From Glycomyces terrestris (GTDB lineage Bacteria > Actinomycetota > Actinomycetes > Mycobacteriales > Micromonosporaceae), in the NCBI RefSeq assembly GCF_003933745.1, contig NZ_RSEB01000004.1, forward strand, positions 744,001 through 808,000: a DNA stretch of 64,000 nt. Reading direction: 5' to 3'. The notes beneath the pieces are model-generated. The model had not been told where the DNA came from. It ran no database searches and saw nothing but the letters and a program-made list of their open reading frames with translations. Positions 9,701 through 16,464 of this stretch are shown here, one piece after another. Every line of letters begins with the position of its first letter. Position 1 is the stretch's first letter. The translations under genes were made by a program, and so were the position numbers.

Positions 9701-9877
9701 GATGCGGGCGGCGGCGTTGGTGTCGTCGAACGCGGGGTCGTCGCCGGTCTTCTTCTCGGACTTGCGGATCGCGGCGGCGTATTCGCGTTCGGCGGTGTCG
9801 AGGTCGCGGGCGGCGAGGGCGTGGTCGCCGCGGTCGCGGGCGGCGCGCGCTTGGGAGAGGACGAGTTTCGCGAGCAC
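6734..9877 (-). CDS. Large TPR protein, partner of the CHAT protease
   Basis: A 1047-aa, Ala- and Asp-rich protein built almost wholly of helical repeats. Typical TPR units are seen near both ends, for example AVADFTRAVALAPHQVAARR and ALKDLRAAVALAPDVPQVRR in the last 200 residues. The GTG start is chosen because GGAGGG lies 10 nt upstream and the preceding gene ends 6 nt before; an out-of-frame ATG lies between. A Cys-rich segment (CPDCRG, CDPDCARFAARNPAY, about residues 710-740) matches one in the 1769-aa protease, so the two share ancestry outside the catalytic domain. There is no signal peptide or membrane helix. It probably binds the protease or senses its trigger. Confidence 0.85.
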   Translation of the reverse strand: MLAKLVLSQARAARDRGDHALAARDLDTAEREYAAAIRKSEKKTGDDPAFDDTNAAARIGQGRVQLARAQPQAADLRFSEVQQRWPDRWAGFYWSGCAAAHGGSYARAEWFFSAAIARGAPGAHLQRAYTRVKLGQDARALEDLGEAAGRGPLDLPALELGALLALRTGQAPQAEWFAQAAATPLADAVRGVLAHRRGDTAAALAATGRALDAGLDDPVARLLHGASAYRTGDLDAAVASWTRVPGRGDLEARARYARALRRRDAGDFDGAAADFEAAAPYGYDAPVGELRLHAAAAAVAAADLDEARRHLYASAHPRARRFRGLLAFAAGDTDTAAAALEHPDDPLGRLGLALVLLARGERPETELKELCEPPAPQAVRRGASRALAALRAGDGDWDGACDAFEADPAPGPAPDDETYGEALYRAGRLDALAALTANPWRAPALLRTGADAEPGTGRAGAEAARVLREAAYTAAADGDWELAAARNRKAATVLGTADALLDALIAAFGGDRAAAAAAVPGTDPARPLLLLHGLADTRDPDLAGPCIAAWAPLLADDDHWERRRADAARRYAAPVTTAAMDDARDRLRRLIEKAAADAGAADAPALLHRETAAADALAALGGLPPGDAAEPADPLVCGPLRLAELGLHDRFGAFTAGLDPLDRGVIEIHFSAAGTAAAALALGRPGEALRAALDLRCPDCRGADPTGSEPHACDPDCARFAARNPAYAGRPEGRASLREHAAAFACEALLALAAAAVGRKDGGAETAAGHWREAARLARLAGEADGVAAATAATALGRGEALYRRKRYGEVVDLLESVVDLCGCGDDRDRVETLLADALDQRGVQATRDGRTDDAVADFTRAVALAPHQVAARRNLGVTLMNEADKILTDPAHGDDTAALALAQRALDQFEALLRDRPHNGEYRRFRDSGAELKAMILNRRGVAAANRQRFQEALKDLRAAVALAPDVPQVRRNLATTAENAAMAVLVTYSGGLIPPDRKQAACTLLDEAVDQYTTLLAAQPDPELRARLAEVRQLRDLLCPRRNGW

Positions 9878-9883
9878 GGGGGC

Positions 9884-10342
9884 TCATCCCTCCACTTCGT
9901 CGTTCACTGACCTCCACGTCTTGCGGGCCCGGTCGTAGTGGACGGGGCCGCTGCGGAACCGGTCGAGGTCGAGGGACACGAGCGCGTCGAGGGCCTCGGG
10001 CGGCAGGCCGGCCTCGAGGACGATGCGCAGTCCGGTGTCGGGGTCTTCGAGGACCATCGGCGCGGGGTCGGCCTCGCCGGGGCGGCGCAGTCTCGCGGCG
10101 CTCCGTTTGAGCGAGTCGTAGAGGTCGTTCATCACGCCGGTGCCGAATGCGGTGAGCGCGGCCTGGAGTGGCAGGGCGAGCAGGGTGAGCCACACGAGGT
10201 CGGAAGTGGACCGGTGGGCGAGCGTGCGGCGGACTTCCGTTTCCACGCCGCTCGCGGCCAGGGCCGACGTCAATTCGGCCGCATCGGTATCGGGAAGTGA
10301 ATCGTGGATCAGCAGTTCGGCGCGAATAGCGGATGTCGGCAT
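9884..10342 (-). CDS. Small operon-leading protein with one hydrophobic helix (EACC1-like?)
   Basis: A 152-aa protein at the head of the protease-chaperone operon. The ATG at 10342 is preceded by GGGGG at about -7; an upstream extension of the frame looks like chance. Residues 1-45 form an alpha/beta region, residues 50-75 a hydrophobic stretch (LVWLTLLALPLQAALTAFGT), then a basic helix (DSLKRSAARLRRP) and a beta-rich C-terminus (MVLEDPDTGLRIVLEAGLP, then HYDRARKTWR). This layout resembles what I recall of the actinobacterial effector-associated constant component EACC1 found beside conflict-system effectors. That family name is from memory and untested. It may be a membrane-proximal trigger or adaptor. 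Confidence 0.75.
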   Translation of the reverse strand: MPTSAIRAELLIHDSLPDTDAAELTSALAASGVETEVRRTLAHRSTSDLVWLTLLALPLQAALTAFGTGVMNDLYDSLKRSAARLRRPGEADPAPMVLEDPDTGLRIVLEAGLPPEALDALVSLDLDRFRSGPVHYDRARKTWRSVNDEVEG

Positions 10343-10385
10343 GCGGCCCCCAGGCTGCACTCGTGTCCGGCGACTGTGACCAATC

Positions 10386-10391
10386 ATCATA
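10386..10391 (-). promoter_or_regulatory. Putative -10 box of the protease-chaperone operon
   Basis: TATGAT on the minus strand, 44 nt before the start of the first gene. No good -35 at 16-18 nt is seen, so this is tentative. The rest of the gap to 10580 shows nothing clear. Confidence 0.35.
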
Positions 10392-10580
10392 TGCGGGTCC
10401 GGCAATTCGTGCGGTACAAGGATTTTCCGGCTCGCGGCGCTGCCGGGCCAGTCGTCTCGCAGGCGTCTCGGGCGCGTCATCGGCGCCTCGCTTCGGTCCG
10501 GTGTTCCATGCGGCCGAGTCTGGCCGGGCCCGTCACCGATCCGTCCCACATCCGCCTTCACTCGGTCTCCGGGACGGCGC

Positions 10581-10620
10581 GAGCGGGGCCGGGAGGACGC
10601 TGGTCCTCCCGGCCCCGCTC
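10581..10620. terminator. Strong 18-bp hairpin
   Basis: A perfect 18-bp stem (10581-10598 with 10603-10620) with a 4-nt loop, GC-rich, without a T run. It lies between the AI-2E gene and the accessory operon promoter, so it could stop read-through in either direction. Confidence 0.7.
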
Positions 10621-10660
10621 GGGGCCGCGCTGGCGCGGTGGTCGTATCCTGGGGCGCGAC

Positions 10661-10698
10661 GGGGCCGGCGGCGCGTGCGGGTATGCGCCGCCGGCCCC
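10661..10698 (-). terminator. Hairpin after the AI-2E transporter gene
   Basis: A perfect 14-bp stem (10661-10674 with 10685-10698) and a 10-nt loop, 8 nt beyond the stop of the AI-2E gene. It is a likely intrinsic terminator without a U tract and stands in tandem with the 18-bp hairpin. Confidence 0.7.
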
Positions 10699-10705
10699 TC
10701 CGCGT

Positions 10706-11764
10706 TCAGGAGTTGTCGAGGCGCGGGAGCACGAGCTCCTTGCCGATGAGGCGGATCGCAGCGTAGGCCGGGACGGACAGGACGATGCCGACGACGCCGA
10801 AGAGGGTGCCGCCCACCAGGACCGCGACGATCGCGGCGAGGTTGGAGACCTTGACGGCGCTGCGCATGACCGTCGGGTAGATGACCCAGTTCTCCAGCTG
10901 CTGGTAGGCGATGAAGAAGATCGCGGCGGCCAGGGCGGTCATCGGGGAGACCGCGAGGGCCACCAGGGTGACGACGACGGCGCCGATGGTGGCGCCGATC
11001 TGCGGGATGAGGTCGAGCAGGGCCACCAGGAGCGCGAGGAGCGCGGCGTAGGGGATGCCGACGATCGCCATGAAGATCCACGAGGAGATGCCGGCGAAGA
11101 GCCCGATGGCGAGCGCGCCGATGAGGTAGGCGCCGACCTGGGCCAGGATGCCGTCGAGGATGCGGCCGGTCTGCTCGCGGCGGGAGGCGGCGACCAGGCG
11201 CAGGGAGCCCTGGCGCAGCTGGGTGTAGGCGGCGAGGATGAACACGGTCAGCAGGAGCGTGGTGATGGTCCAGACGAGGCCGTTGGCGGCCGAGGCCGCG
11301 CCGCCGGCGACGCCGCCGACGGCCTTGGAGATGTTCTCGGCGGTGAGGACGTCCTGGGCGCGGTCGAGGAGGCCGGACTCGCCGCCGAAGCGGGCGGCGA
11401 GGTCGCTGTTCATGACGCTCTTGTAGTAGCCGGGGACGTTCTCGACGAACTGCGCGGTCTCGCGCACGAGCGCGGGGATGATCGCGGCGAGGCCGCCGCA
11501 GAAGACGAGGAAGATCCCGAGGAAGAGGATCGTCATGGCCAGCCAGCGCTTCATGCCGCGGTTGGTCATGATGCTGATGATGCGTTCGAGGCCGACCGCG
11601 AGGAACGCCGCCACGACCAGGGCCGTGATGACCGTGCTGAGTTCCTGGAGGGACCAGACGACGGCGTAGGCGACGGCGAGTCCGAGGCCGAAGAGGACGC
11701 CGGCGGCGATGGGCGGGCTCTGGGAGAGTGATCTGCGCAGCGGCAGTCCGGGTTTGTCAGCCAT
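10706..11764 (-). CDS. AI-2E family transporter (PerM-type membrane protein)
   Basis: A 352-aa polytopic protein of the AI-2E exporter superfamily. Pairs of membrane helices at the N-terminus (IAAGVLFGLGLAVAYAVVW, ITALVVAAFLAV) are followed by a soluble stretch, then four or more helices. A family-type GVVGIVLSVPAYAAI motif lies near the C-terminus. Substrates differ across the family (autoinducer-2, ions, small solutes), so the cargo cannot be named. The ATG at 11764 is preferred over an in-frame TTG two codons upstream; TAGACA lies 6 nt before it, as in the leaderless genes of this window. It forms a single-gene unit. Confidence 0.88.
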   Translation of the reverse strand: MADKPGLPLRRSLSQSPPIAAGVLFGLGLAVAYAVVWSLQELSTVITALVVAAFLAVGLERIISIMTNRGMKRWLAMTILFLGIFLVFCGGLAAIIPALVRETAQFVENVPGYYKSVMNSDLAARFGGESGLLDRAQDVLTAENISKAVGGVAGGAASAANGLVWTITTLLLTVFILAAYTQLRQGSLRLVAASRREQTGRILDGILAQVGAYLIGALAIGLFAGISSWIFMAIVGIPYAALLALLVALLDLIPQIGATIGAVVVTLVALAVSPMTALAAAIFFIAYQQLENWVIYPTVMRSAVKVSNLAAIVAVLVGGTLFGVVGIVLSVPAYAAIRLIGKELVLPRLDNS

Positions 11765-11857
11765 GGGCAATGTCTAGCAGATTCGGCGCAGTGGCGTCAC
11801 TCTCGGTGCGCCGGTCGCGGGGCCGGGCTCTACTGTGACCGGTCGGCGGGCGCGGCG

Positions 11858-11883
11858 GAGGGCCGGCGGCGACGCCGGCCCTC
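11858..11883 (-). terminator. Hairpin after the DoxX gene
   Basis: A perfect 11-bp stem (11858-11868 with 11873-11883) and 4-nt loop, 28 nt beyond the DoxX stop codon. It is a likely intrinsic terminator for that gene. Confidence 0.7.
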
Positions 11884-11910
11884 GGGCTCGTCCTGGGGCG
11901 TTCGGACCGG

Positions 11911-12339
11911 TCAGCGCTTGAAGCCGTGGGCGAGGAGGCGGGCGGTCTCGGCGCGGCGGCCCCAGGCGATGAACGCGAAGAACGCGAGGAGGATCAGCGG
12001 GGTGTACACGGGGTAGGCCAGGATCGTGGCGTTGAAGATCGCGGCGCCGATCATGAGCAGGCCCAGGCCGGTCGCGGCCAGGCCCGACAGGCGCGGGATG
12101 AGCAGGCCCACGCCGCCGGCGAGCTCCACGGCGCCGATGAAGTACATGAACCAGTCGCCCCAGCCGATGGTGTCGAAGCCCGCGGCGGCGGACTCCATGC
12201 CCAGGAGCTTCGGGGTGGCGGAGGCCGCGATCATGAACACGGCGAGGAGGATCTGGAGGACCCACAGGGTGATGTGGAGTCCCCGGCCGGGGCGCGCGGC
12301 GTCGACGGTCTGTTCGGCGGCGATGTCGTTGGTGCTCAT
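11911..12339 (-). CDS. DoxX family membrane protein
   Basis: A 142-aa protein with four predicted membrane helices (residues 22-40, 63-83, 88-105, 110-127), the layout of the DoxX family. Hallmarks include SATPKLLGM after helix 1 and FIGAVELAGGVGLLIP in helix 2. Family members are linked to redox homeostasis and, in mycobacteria, to membrane-associated oxidoreductase complexes; a specific role cannot be read here. GGAAGG stands about 11 nt upstream of the ATG. It is divergent from the AlkZ-like gene. Confidence 0.88.
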   Translation of the reverse strand: MSTNDIAAEQTVDAARPGRGLHITLWVLQILLAVFMIAASATPKLLGMESAAAGFDTIGWGDWFMYFIGAVELAGGVGLLIPRLSGLAATGLGLLMIGAAIFNATILAYPVYTPLILLAFFAFIAWGRRAETARLLAHGFKR

Positions 12340-12435
12340 AGTGGGTCGTACCTTCCGGGAGTATCGGGCTCTTGCTGTGTAGACGACGGTGGGGGCGCGG
12401 ATTCATCGCGGCGGCGGGGGAAAGTTCGGCCGCGG

Positions 12436-12458
12436 GCGTCGGTCGTGCCGGATACGGT
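12436..12458 (+). promoter_or_regulatory. Weak RecA-NDp (PafBC-type) promoter of the AlkZ-like gene
   Basis: GCGTCGGTC (12436-12444) matches 6 of 9 positions of TTGTCRGTG, including the GTCGGT core. It is followed by exactly 8 nt and TACGGT (12453-12458). The start codon lies 6 nt further, so the transcript would be leaderless. Confidence 0.45.
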
Positions 12459-12464
12459 GAGGGC

Positions 12465-13547
12465 ATGATCGACAGCCGCCAGGTGGTCCGGTACCGCACG
12501 CACGTCCAGCAGCTCGACCGGAAGCGCGGCGCGCTCGCCGCGACGGCGGTCCTCGACCTCGGGGTGCAGGAGACCGGGCCCGACGGGGCGATGTGGGCGC
12601 TCGCGGTGCGCGGCGTCCGGCCCGACGAGGCGGACCTGGTGTGGCTGTGGACGCTGCGCGGGGCGCCGCACGCGTACCGGCGCGAGGACGTCGGCGCGGT
12701 CGCGGCCGCCGTCGCGCCGTGGTCGGACGCGGACGCGGCCAAGCGGGTCTTCGACGCCTCCAAGCCGCTCAAGGCCGCCGGCATCCCGGTCCTGGAGGCG
12801 CTCGACGCCGTCGCCGCCGAGATGCGCCAGGTCGTGCGGCGCCCGATGGTCAAGGGCGAGGTCTCGACCCGTCTGCACGAGGCCCTGCCGGAGCCGTACC
12901 AGCGGTACTGCCGCTCGTGCGACGCGGTGCACCTGTACGAGATGCCGTTCCGGCTCGCCGCCGTCCGCGCCGGACTGGAGCTGGAGCCGCACACCTCGCC
13001 GCCGGTCCTCAAGCCCGTCAAGGGGTTCGAGGCGGCCGCCGACTACCCCGAGCGACTCGACCCGGTGCGGGCCTACCTGCACCTGTGCGGGCCGGCCACG
13101 GTCAAGGAGGTCGCCGAGTACCTCGACTCCCCCGTCAAGGAGGTCAAGGCGCACTGGCCCGAGGACGCGGTCGAGATCGAGGCCGCGGGCGAGCGGCGGT
13201 GGATCCTCGCCGGGGACGAGGCGGCGCTGCGCGACGCGGACGCGGAGCCGGTGCGGCTCCTCGGGCCGTACGACCTGCTGCTCCAGTCGCGGGACCGGAA
13301 GGTCCTCGTCGCCGACCCCGCGCGGGCGAAGGCGCTGTGGCCGGTCCTGGGGCGACCGGGGGCGGTCCTGGCCGGGGGCCGGATCGCGGGGCTGTGGCGG
13401 CCCCGCAAGTCCGGGAAGCGGTTCACGGTGGGCGTCGAGCCCTGGGAGCGGTTCGGCGCGGCGCGACGCGAGGCCGTCGCGGCCGAGGCCGAGCGGCTGG
13501 CCGCGTTCCGCGGAGTCGGCCTCACCGCGGTCGAGTACGCGGACTGA
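12465..13547 (+). CDS. AlkZ-like winged-helix DNA glycosylase family protein
   Basis: A 360-aa protein of the HTH_42/AlkZ (YcaQ) family, which unhooks alkylated bases or interstrand crosslinks. Seen are the tandem winged-helix layout, a GPYDLLLQSRDR segment and a C-terminal LAGGRIAGLWRPRKSGKRFTV beta motif typical of the family. The region that carries the catalytic Q-x-Q in AlkZ reads GVQET, so only one Gln is clear and activity should not be assumed. The ATG at 12465 is chosen because TACGGT lies 6 nt before it; the longer frame upstream is not supported. The gene ends 2 nt from the convergent DinB-like gene. Confidence 0.85.
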   Translation: MIDSRQVVRYRTHVQQLDRKRGALAATAVLDLGVQETGPDGAMWALAVRGVRPDEADLVWLWTLRGAPHAYRREDVGAVAAAVAPWSDADAAKRVFDASKPLKAAGIPVLEALDAVAAEMRQVVRRPMVKGEVSTRLHEALPEPYQRYCRSCDAVHLYEMPFRLAAVRAGLELEPHTSPPVLKPVKGFEAAADYPERLDPVRAYLHLCGPATVKEVAEYLDSPVKEVKAHWPEDAVEIEAAGERRWILAGDEAALRDADAEPVRLLGPYDLLLQSRDRKVLVADPARAKALWPVLGRPGAVLAGGRIAGLWRPRKSGKRFTVGVEPWERFGAARREAVAAEAERLAAFRGVGLTAVEYAD

Positions 13548-13549
13548 GC

Positions 13550-14089
13550 CTATTCGCCGGTCTGGCCGTCGATCGACTCGCGGATGAGGTCGGCGTGGCC
13601 GTTGTGGCGCGCGTACTCCTCGATCATGTGCAGGAGGATCCAGCGCAGCGTCGGGGTGCGCCCGTCCTTCCAGGAGCGGGCGGCGGGGCGGTCGAGGCCG
13701 CCGTCCTCGAGGGCCTCGGCGATCAGGGCGCGGGCGCGCCCGACCTCCCGCTCCCACAGGGCGAGGAGCGCCTCCGGGGCGTCCTCGGCGGCCGAGTGCC
13801 ATTCCCAGTCGGGGTCGGCCTTCCAGTCGACGTCGTCCCAGGGCGCGCCGGCCGGGCGGCCGAAGAGGTCGTCGGAGAACCAGCTCACCTCGACCAGCGC
13901 GAGGTGCTTGAGCATGCCGCCCAAGGTCATCGTGGAGGCGCCGACGGTCTTCCGGAGGGCGCCGGCGTCGAGGCCGCGGACCTTCCAGGCGAGGGTGGCG
14001 CGGTGGTAGTCGAGGAAGCCGAGGAGCATCGCGGCCTCGTCTCCGGAGACGGGCGGCTCGGGGCGGCCCTGTGCGTCGATGACGGTCAT
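13550..14089 (-). CDS. DinB/DUF664-family protein (mycothiol transferase-like)
   Basis: A 179-aa four-helix-bundle protein of the DinB superfamily. Putative metal ligands are the His in LKHLALVE (about residue 62) and the His residues in HMIEEYARHNGHADLIR near the C-terminus. Actinobacterial relatives are predicted thiol-S-transferases that use mycothiol to detoxify electrophiles. The ATG is preceded 6 nt upstream by TACAGT, so the mRNA is probably leaderless. It is convergent with the AlkZ-like gene and has no operon partner. Confidence 0.85.
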   Translation of the reverse strand: MTVIDAQGRPEPPVSGDEAAMLLGFLDYHRATLAWKVRGLDAGALRKTVGASTMTLGGMLKHLALVEVSWFSDDLFGRPAGAPWDDVDWKADPDWEWHSAAEDAPEALLALWEREVGRARALIAEALEDGGLDRPAARSWKDGRTPTLRWILLHMIEEYARHNGHADLIRESIDGQTGE

Positions 14090-14095
14090 GACCGG

Positions 14096-14101
14096 ACTGT
14101 A
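14096..14101 (-). promoter_or_regulatory. -10 box of the DinB-like gene (leaderless)
   Basis: TACAGT on the minus strand, ending 6 nt before the ATG at 14089. Confidence 0.55.
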
Positions 14102-14155
14102 GCGGGGCGGAGGGCGGGGCGCCCGCGCGTCTCGCCGCGGCGGCCGGCTGCGATG

Positions 14156-14192
14156 CCGGTGCCCGCTCCCCGGATCCGGGAGCGGGCACCGG
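14156..14192. other. 15-bp hairpin in a divergent intergenic gap
   Basis: A perfect 15-bp stem (14156-14170 with 14178-14192) and 7-nt loop lie between the divergent starts of the DinB-like gene (14089) and the histidine kinase (14412). No gene ends here, so a simple terminator role is odd; it may be a transcription insulator or a leader element. The rest of 14090-14411 shows no gene. Confidence 0.6.
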
Positions 14193-14411
14193 ACGCCGCG
14201 GGCCCGCGCCGGCCCAGGCGCGGCCGGCGTCGGCGCCGGGGCGGGTCGAACGCCAGGTTAGGACCGGAATCGTTTGCAGGTCAAGGCGTCCGGAGGTCTC
14301 GATTGCACATCCGTATGTTCAGCCGATGCCGGGTGGCACGAACAGCCGGAGACGCCGCCGAACTGCGGACACGCCCGGGAGGCCGCCGCGCCGGAGTGGT
14401 TGAATCGCGGA

Positions 14412-15611
14412 GTGACGACCCCCGAAGCTCCCCCCGGGCGCGACCTGCGCCGCCTGCGCCTCTACACCTTCTTCACCGTGATCGGCTCCGGACCGCTGGC
14501 GCTGTTCATGGCCGCGCTGTTCCTCGCCGGCAACCTGAACGGCACCGCAGTCCTGCCGCTCGCGGCGGGCGCGTTCACCGGCTCGGTCGTGTTCTGCACG
14601 GCCTCGCTCGCGCTCCAGTGGCACGGCCAGGGCCCCTGGCGGCGCCGGATCTTCTGGAGCGCCTCGGTGGCGCTGCTCGCCGTCGGCGTCGCGCTCGAGG
14701 CGGGCACGGGGTACCTGACGGCCGCGTGGGCGGGCCCCGCCGGCCTCATCGCGGCCGAGGGCGTGCTGCTGTGGACGCGGCCCGGCCGCCGCAGCGCCGC
14801 GCTCGCGGGGGCCACCGCGGCCGCGGTCGGGCTCGCGTTCCTCGCCGAGGCGGCGGGGCTCACGGACGCGCCGATGGTGGTCACCTCCGTGGTGCTCGTC
14901 CCCTCGGTCGCGGTCGGCATCGTGTGCCAGCTGTGGCACTACCGGGTCGCGCAGGAGCTGGAGCGGGCCCGCGGGCTCGCCGCCGAGCTCGCCGTCGCCG
15001 AGGAGCGGCTGCGGTTCGCGGCCGAGCTCCACGACGTGCAGGGCGGACACCTCCAGGCGATCATGCTCAAGGCCCAGGTGGCGCGCCGCTTCGCGGACAC
15101 CGACCCCGAGCTGGCCGCGAGCGAGGTCCGCGCGGTCGAGGAGCTCGCGCGCGAGGCGCTGCGCGACATGCGGGCCGTCGTCGGCGGCTACCGCAAGACC
15201 GCGCTCGCCGACGAGATCGACTCGGCCGCCAGGCTCCTCAAGTCCGCGGGCGTCCAGGCCAGCGTGCCGGACGCGGCCCCGCAGCTCGACGAGGACACCG
15301 AGCGGCTCCTGGGCCTGCTCGTGCGCGAGGCGACCACGAACCTGATCCGCCACGCCGAGCCGACCTCCGCAGACGTGTCGGTCGTGGAGATCGACGCCGA
15401 GGTCACCGTCACCGTCGTCAACGACGGCGCGAGGGAGCCCGCCGAGGGCGGCAACGGCCTGTCGATGCTCGCGCGGCGCTTCGGCGAGGCCGGCGGCAGC
15501 GTCGAGCACACCCTCGACGGCGACCGCTGGACGATCAAGGGGACCCTGCCGAAGCCCGCGCCGCGGCCGCGCCGCCCGCCGCAGGCCCGCGGCCGGCGCC
15601 TCCGCCGCTGA
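14412..15611 (+). CDS. Orphan NarL/DesK-type sensor histidine kinase
   Basis: A 399-aa protein from a GTG start; the upstream extension of the frame is not convincing. Four to six membrane helices (about residues 17-175) are followed by a coiled linker and a HisKA_3-type dimerisation box, ELHDVQGGHLQAI, with phospho-acceptor His207. The usual DesK/LiaS box has LG after the HD pair; here it is VQGG. The HATPase domain has its N-box at REATTNLIRHAE and a G-box at NGLSMLARRF. The C-terminus is basic and Pro-rich. No response regulator is adjacent, so its partner lies elsewhere. TTGAAT is found 6 nt before GTG. Confidence 0.85.
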   Translation: MTTPEAPPGRDLRRLRLYTFFTVIGSGPLALFMAALFLAGNLNGTAVLPLAAGAFTGSVVFCTASLALQWHGQGPWRRRIFWSASVALLAVGVALEAGTGYLTAAWAGPAGLIAAEGVLLWTRPGRRSAALAGATAAAVGLAFLAEAAGLTDAPMVVTSVVLVPSVAVGIVCQLWHYRVAQELERARGLAAELAVAEERLRFAAELHDVQGGHLQAIMLKAQVARRFADTDPELAASEVRAVEELAREALRDMRAVVGGYRKTALADEIDSAARLLKSAGVQASVPDAAPQLDEDTERLLGLLVREATTNLIRHAEPTSADVSVVEIDAEVTVTVVNDGAREPAEGGNGLSMLARRFGEAGGSVEHTLDGDRWTIKGTLPKPAPRPRRPPQARGRRLRR

Positions 15612-15630
15612 GCGGAGGCGCCCGGCCCGG

Positions 15631-16464
15631 TCAGCCCCCGAACGTGTGGGACTCGAGGTGGTCCAGGAGCACCCACTCCGACTCCGGGCTGGCCGCGGCC
15701 ACCAGCTCCCCCAGCTTCGCCGCGCCGAAGTGGTCGACGGCCGGCTCCTCGAGCGGCGCCTCGTAGTCGTCCCAGTGCGTCGGCACGATGTAGGGCGGGA
15801 AGCCCGTGGCCGCGAGCATCCGCTCCACGTAGTCCGGGTAGTTCGGGTTGGGGCCCTGCATGAACAGGACCGTCGGCCGCACGCCCGCGACCTCGCGCTC
15901 GTGGAAGGACGGCAGGCCGTTGAAGAACAGCGAGACCTCCCCGAAGGTGACGAGGTAGGCGAGGCTGCCGCCCTCGACGAGGTCGCGGATCACCTGCGGC
16001 CGTTCGGGAACCGCGCCGGGACGGGTGCCCGGGAACAGCAGCGTCTTGTGCTTCCCGGAGACGCCGTGGGAGGAGCGGAAGACCTCGACGGTGTAGCCGT
16101 CGAACTGGTACAGCTCCCCGCCGCCGACCTGCGAGAGCTGCGCGTCCGGGGTTCCCATGGCGCGCAGCAGGTTCAGGTGCGTCTCGGTGCCCAGGACGGT
16201 GGCGCCGGTCTTCCCGGCGATGTACGGGACGTCCGCGATGTGGTCGAAGTGCGCGTGCGTCACCAGGATCGAGTCGGCGACGCTCACGGAGGCGTCGACG
16301 GCCGCCTCGTCCACGGTGATCGGCGTGTCCGGGTTGAACTGGCCCGGGACGGTCGCGCCGGTGTACGTGCGCGACAGGTACGGGTCGACCAGGACGGTGG
16401 TGCCGCCGGAGGCGATCTCCCAGGCGTTCGTGCCCAGCCAGCGGACGGTGACCTCAGAAGTCAT
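15631..16464 (-). CDS. Cytoplasmic MBL-fold metallohydrolase
   Basis: A 277-aa metallo-beta-lactamase-fold protein with the metal motif THAHFDHIAD (H-x-H-x-D-H) and further His residues near SSHGVSGKHK and PTHWDDY. It resembles the UlaG/L-ascorbate-lactone type (RWLGTNAWEI, VLVDPYLSR). The ATG overlaps the end of the upstream paralogue by 11 nt, and GGAGAG lies just before it. There is no signal peptide. The two tandem genes are similar over their whole length, pointing to a duplication. Confidence 0.88.
   Translation of the reverse strand: MTSEVTVRWLGTNAWEIASGGTTVLVDPYLSRTYTGATVPGQFNPDTPITVDEAAVDASVSVADSILVTHAHFDHIADVPYIAGKTGATVLGTETHLNLLRAMGTPDAQLSQVGGGELYQFDGYTVEVFRSSHGVSGKHKTLLFPGTRPGAVPERPQVIRDLVEGGSLAYLVTFGEVSLFFNGLPSFHEREVAGVRPTVLFMQGPNPNYPDYVERMLAATGFPPYIVPTHWDDYEAPLEEPAVDHFGAAKLGELVAAASPESEWVLLDHLESHTFGG

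Noticed and set aside
6542-9910. 1122-codon plus-strand frame opposite the TPR gene
   Set aside because: Gly/Val/Ala-rich antisense frame without motifs.
10143-10561. Longer N-terminus for the operon-leading protein, up to 225 aa
   Set aside because: The added residues are Arg/Pro-rich with no ribosome site, while ATG 10342 has a G-rich site at the right distance.
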